DNA of 15,578 nucleotides from JBJXGV01 sp046160485. Lineage in GTDB: Bacteria; Orphanbacterota; Orphanbacteria; JBJXGV01. The DNA is taken from positions 1 through 15,578 of the forward strand of contig JBJXGV010000006.1 in assembly GCA_046160485.1 (NCBI GenBank). The letters run 5' to 3'. Positions 14,580 to 15,578 of this stretch are shown here, piece by piece. Position 1 is the stretch's first letter. Each line of letters begins with the position of its first letter. The notes beneath the pieces were generated by a model. It saw only the letters and a program-made list of their open reading frames with translations, was not told the origin of the DNA and did no database searches. The position numbers were made by a program, and so were the translations under genes.

Positions 14580-14971
14580 GCGCCTTTCATTTTCGACGCC
14601 GTAGCGCGCGACGCGCCGTGGTCGCATACCTCGCGTTCTCGACGCTCACGTTCGTGGCGCCGCTGGCGGGATTCGCCGCGGAGAACGCCGCGACGCCGAA
14701 GCCGCGCAAGAAAGTGCAAGAGGTCGATCTACATCGCCTCGAGATCCAGGGACGGCTCGACAATCCCGCGAGCGTGTTTCTCCTAGAAAAAGGCGCGACG
14801 CCGCTCTCGGATCTTTGGACGCTCGATGGCCTCTTGTGCGTGAACTGGTTGACGCACGTCGATAAGGAGACGCTCGACCGTGGCGCTGTCGACGCGGTGT
14901 TCGACGGGCGGGCCGCTTCGAGCGCGGCGCAGAGCGTGGAGGAACCGCACTCCGCGGCTGCCGCTCCATAG
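14576..14971 (+). CDS. Small secreted protein preceding the TolQ-type gene
   Basis: A 131-residue protein with a clear signal peptide: Arg-rich start (FHFRRRSARR), hydrophobic core (VAYLAFSTLTFVAPLAG) and AGFAA before a probable cut near residue 35. The mature chain opens with a basic linker (PKPRKKV), then a conserved-looking block, EVDLHRLEIQGRLDNPASVF, followed by LLEKGATPLSDLW, and ends in a low-complexity Ala-rich tail. The family is not recognised. Short secreted proteins of this layout are often found just upstream of TolQ/ExbB-type genes in envelope-motor operons, so a periplasmic adaptor or link to a TonB-like partner is plausible. ATG 14576 overlaps the previous stop (ATGA) and is served by GGAGGAG at 14561-14567, 8 nt away. 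A 63-bp gap follows, the largest within the operon. Confidence 0.7.
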   Translation: MSAFHFRRRSARRAVVAYLAFSTLTFVAPLAGFAAENAATPKPRKKVQEVDLHRLEIQGRLDNPASVFLLEKGATPLSDLWTLDGLLCVNWLTHVDKETLDRGAVDAVFDGRAASSAAQSVEEPHSAAAAP

Positions 14972-15034
14972 GTGATATCCGAATCGTTCGATAGCAATCG
15001 ATAACATCGCATTCTCGAAAGGAGACCCACGATC
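14972..15034 (+). promoter_or_regulatory. Intergenic leader with ribosome site before the TolQ-type gene
   Basis: This 63-bp gap is noticeably more AT-rich than the rest of the operon (GTGATATCC; GATAGCAATCGATAACATCG). GAAAGGAG at 15017-15024 lies 10 nt before ATG 15035 and is the likely ribosome site. Repeated ATCG/CGAT elements at 14983-15009 form an imperfect dyad (GTTCGAT ... ATCGATAAC). A secondary promoter or an mRNA processing site is possible, but no -35/-10 pair with normal spacing was found. Confidence 0.45.
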
Positions 15035-15578
15035 ATGAGTCCGACATTCTTCATGGTGCTGCTGTCGTGTTCGGTGGCGGCGGGGTTCGGGATTTACCAG
15101 TTCGCGTTGCCGGAGTACATCAAGATGGGCGGGTTGCTCGTGCCGGTGCTCATCTCGCTGTCGATCGTGGCGGTGTCGCTGATCGTCGAGCGGCTCTTGA
15201 CGCTGCGGCGGCTGCAAGGCGGGCGCAACGTGCGCGCGTTCGCGGAGGACTTGAACGAGAGCTTGCGCGCGGGGAACGTGCCGCGCGGGATCGAGGTCTG
15301 CCGGCGCCAGGGCGGCGCGCTCGCGAACGTCGTCGGCGCGGGGCTCGAGCGCTTCCACGACACGGGAACGCGCGCGGGTTCGCCCGACCACCGCATGGCC
15401 GAGACGCGGCGCGCGATCCAGGAAGCGAACGCGCTCGAGATGCCGGTCTTGGAACGCAATCTGATCGCGCTCTCCACGATCGCGTCGATCGCAACGATGA
15501 TCGGCCTGCTCGGCACCGTGATCGGGATGATCCGTTCGTTCCGCGCGATGGCGACCGTCGGCGCGCCGGATGCGATTG
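15035..15578 (+). CDS. MotA/TolQ/ExbB proton-channel family protein, partial (3' end beyond the window)
   Basis: The first 181 residues of an inner-membrane motor subunit. A first hydrophobic helix (residues about 5-22) is followed by the typical second one, GGLLVPVLISLSIVAVSLIVERLLTLRR, which ends in the ER-LL-LRR boundary of TolQ/ExbB proteins. A cytoplasmic stretch carries RGIEVCRRQGGALANVVGAG. The best signature is near the edge: IALSTIASIATMIGLLGTVIGMIRSF, the LLGTVxGM motif of the family. Such proteins form a pentamer around a TolR/ExbD dimer and convert proton flow into force on periplasmic partners. The start is set by GAAAGGAG upstream. Residues after the window edge, including the last helix, cannot be seen. 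TolR/ExbD-type genes would be expected next. Its place behind TPR and lipoprotein genes points to an envelope-spanning machine rather than simple iron uptake. Confidence 0.88.
   Translation, partial: MSPTFFMVLLSCSVAAGFGIYQFALPEYIKMGGLLVPVLISLSIVAVSLIVERLLTLRRLQGGRNVRAFAEDLNESLRAGNVPRGIEVCRRQGGALANVVGAGLERFHDTGTRAGSPDHRMAETRRAIQEANALEMPVLERNLIALSTIASIATMIGLLGTVIGMIRSFRAMATVGAPDAI

Noticed and set aside
14979..15010. Separate promoter for the TolQ-type gene
   Set aside because: The stretch is AT-rich and has -10-like words, but no partner -35 at 16-19 bp. It is kept only as a leader region.
1..15578. CRISPR arrays, tRNA or rRNA genes, prophage genes
   Set aside because: No regularly spaced repeats, tRNA-like cloverleaf or rRNA-like conserved stretches were recognised on either strand; the only mobile element seen is the IS end at the left edge.

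Overview
The window is high-GC DNA from what is most likely a diderm (Gram-negative type) bacterium. The signs are three probable lipoproteins, several periplasmic TPR proteins and a MotA/TolQ/ExbB proton-channel subunit. No rRNA, tRNA or housekeeping marker is present, so the lineage cannot be fixed. Myxococcota-like groups or uncultured high-GC phyla such as Eisenbacteria would fit, but that is inference only. Because GC is so high, nearly every gene has long antisense and out-of-frame ORFs, and these have been left out.

Layout. Positions 1 to about 121-127 are the outer end of an insertion sequence. It carries the first 18 codons of an ISNCY-like transposase on the minus strand and tandem terminal repeats. 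Next comes an envelope-glycan/lipid block: a GT-C glycosyltransferase (180-2366, +), a diacylglycerol-kinase-family lipid kinase (2377-3276, +), a second GT-C/PMT-type glycosyltransferase (3240-4775, -) that overlaps the kinase tail to tail, and a sulfatase-fold lipoprotein with a threonine at the nucleophile position (4864-6303, +). Convergent to that lies a Clp/Hsp100-like double AAA+ protein (6329-8149, -) whose nucleotide-binding and substrate-threading motifs are largely eroded. Divergent from it, behind a promoter region with a 32-bp inverted repeat, is a tightly packed six-gene plus-strand operon (8258 to the window end): a lipoprotein with CsgG-like and TPR regions, a small membrane-associated protein, a second lipoprotein sharing the first one's N-terminal fold pattern, an 1091-residue periplasmic TPR protein, a small secreted protein, and a TolQ/ExbB/MotA-type subunit cut by the window edge.

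How it may work. The right-hand operon looks like an envelope-spanning, proton-motive-force-driven machine related in logic to Tol-Pal or Myxococcus gliding complexes: an inner-membrane motor, periplasmic TPR scaffolds and outer-membrane lipoproteins. The left-hand genes probably build or decorate surface lipids or glycans. The degenerate Hsp100 sits head to head with the motor operon and may be a scaffold or regulator rather than an unfoldase. Two plus-strand genes (180 and 4864) start 6 nt after a TAnnnT box in nearly identical sequence, which suggests leaderless transcription.
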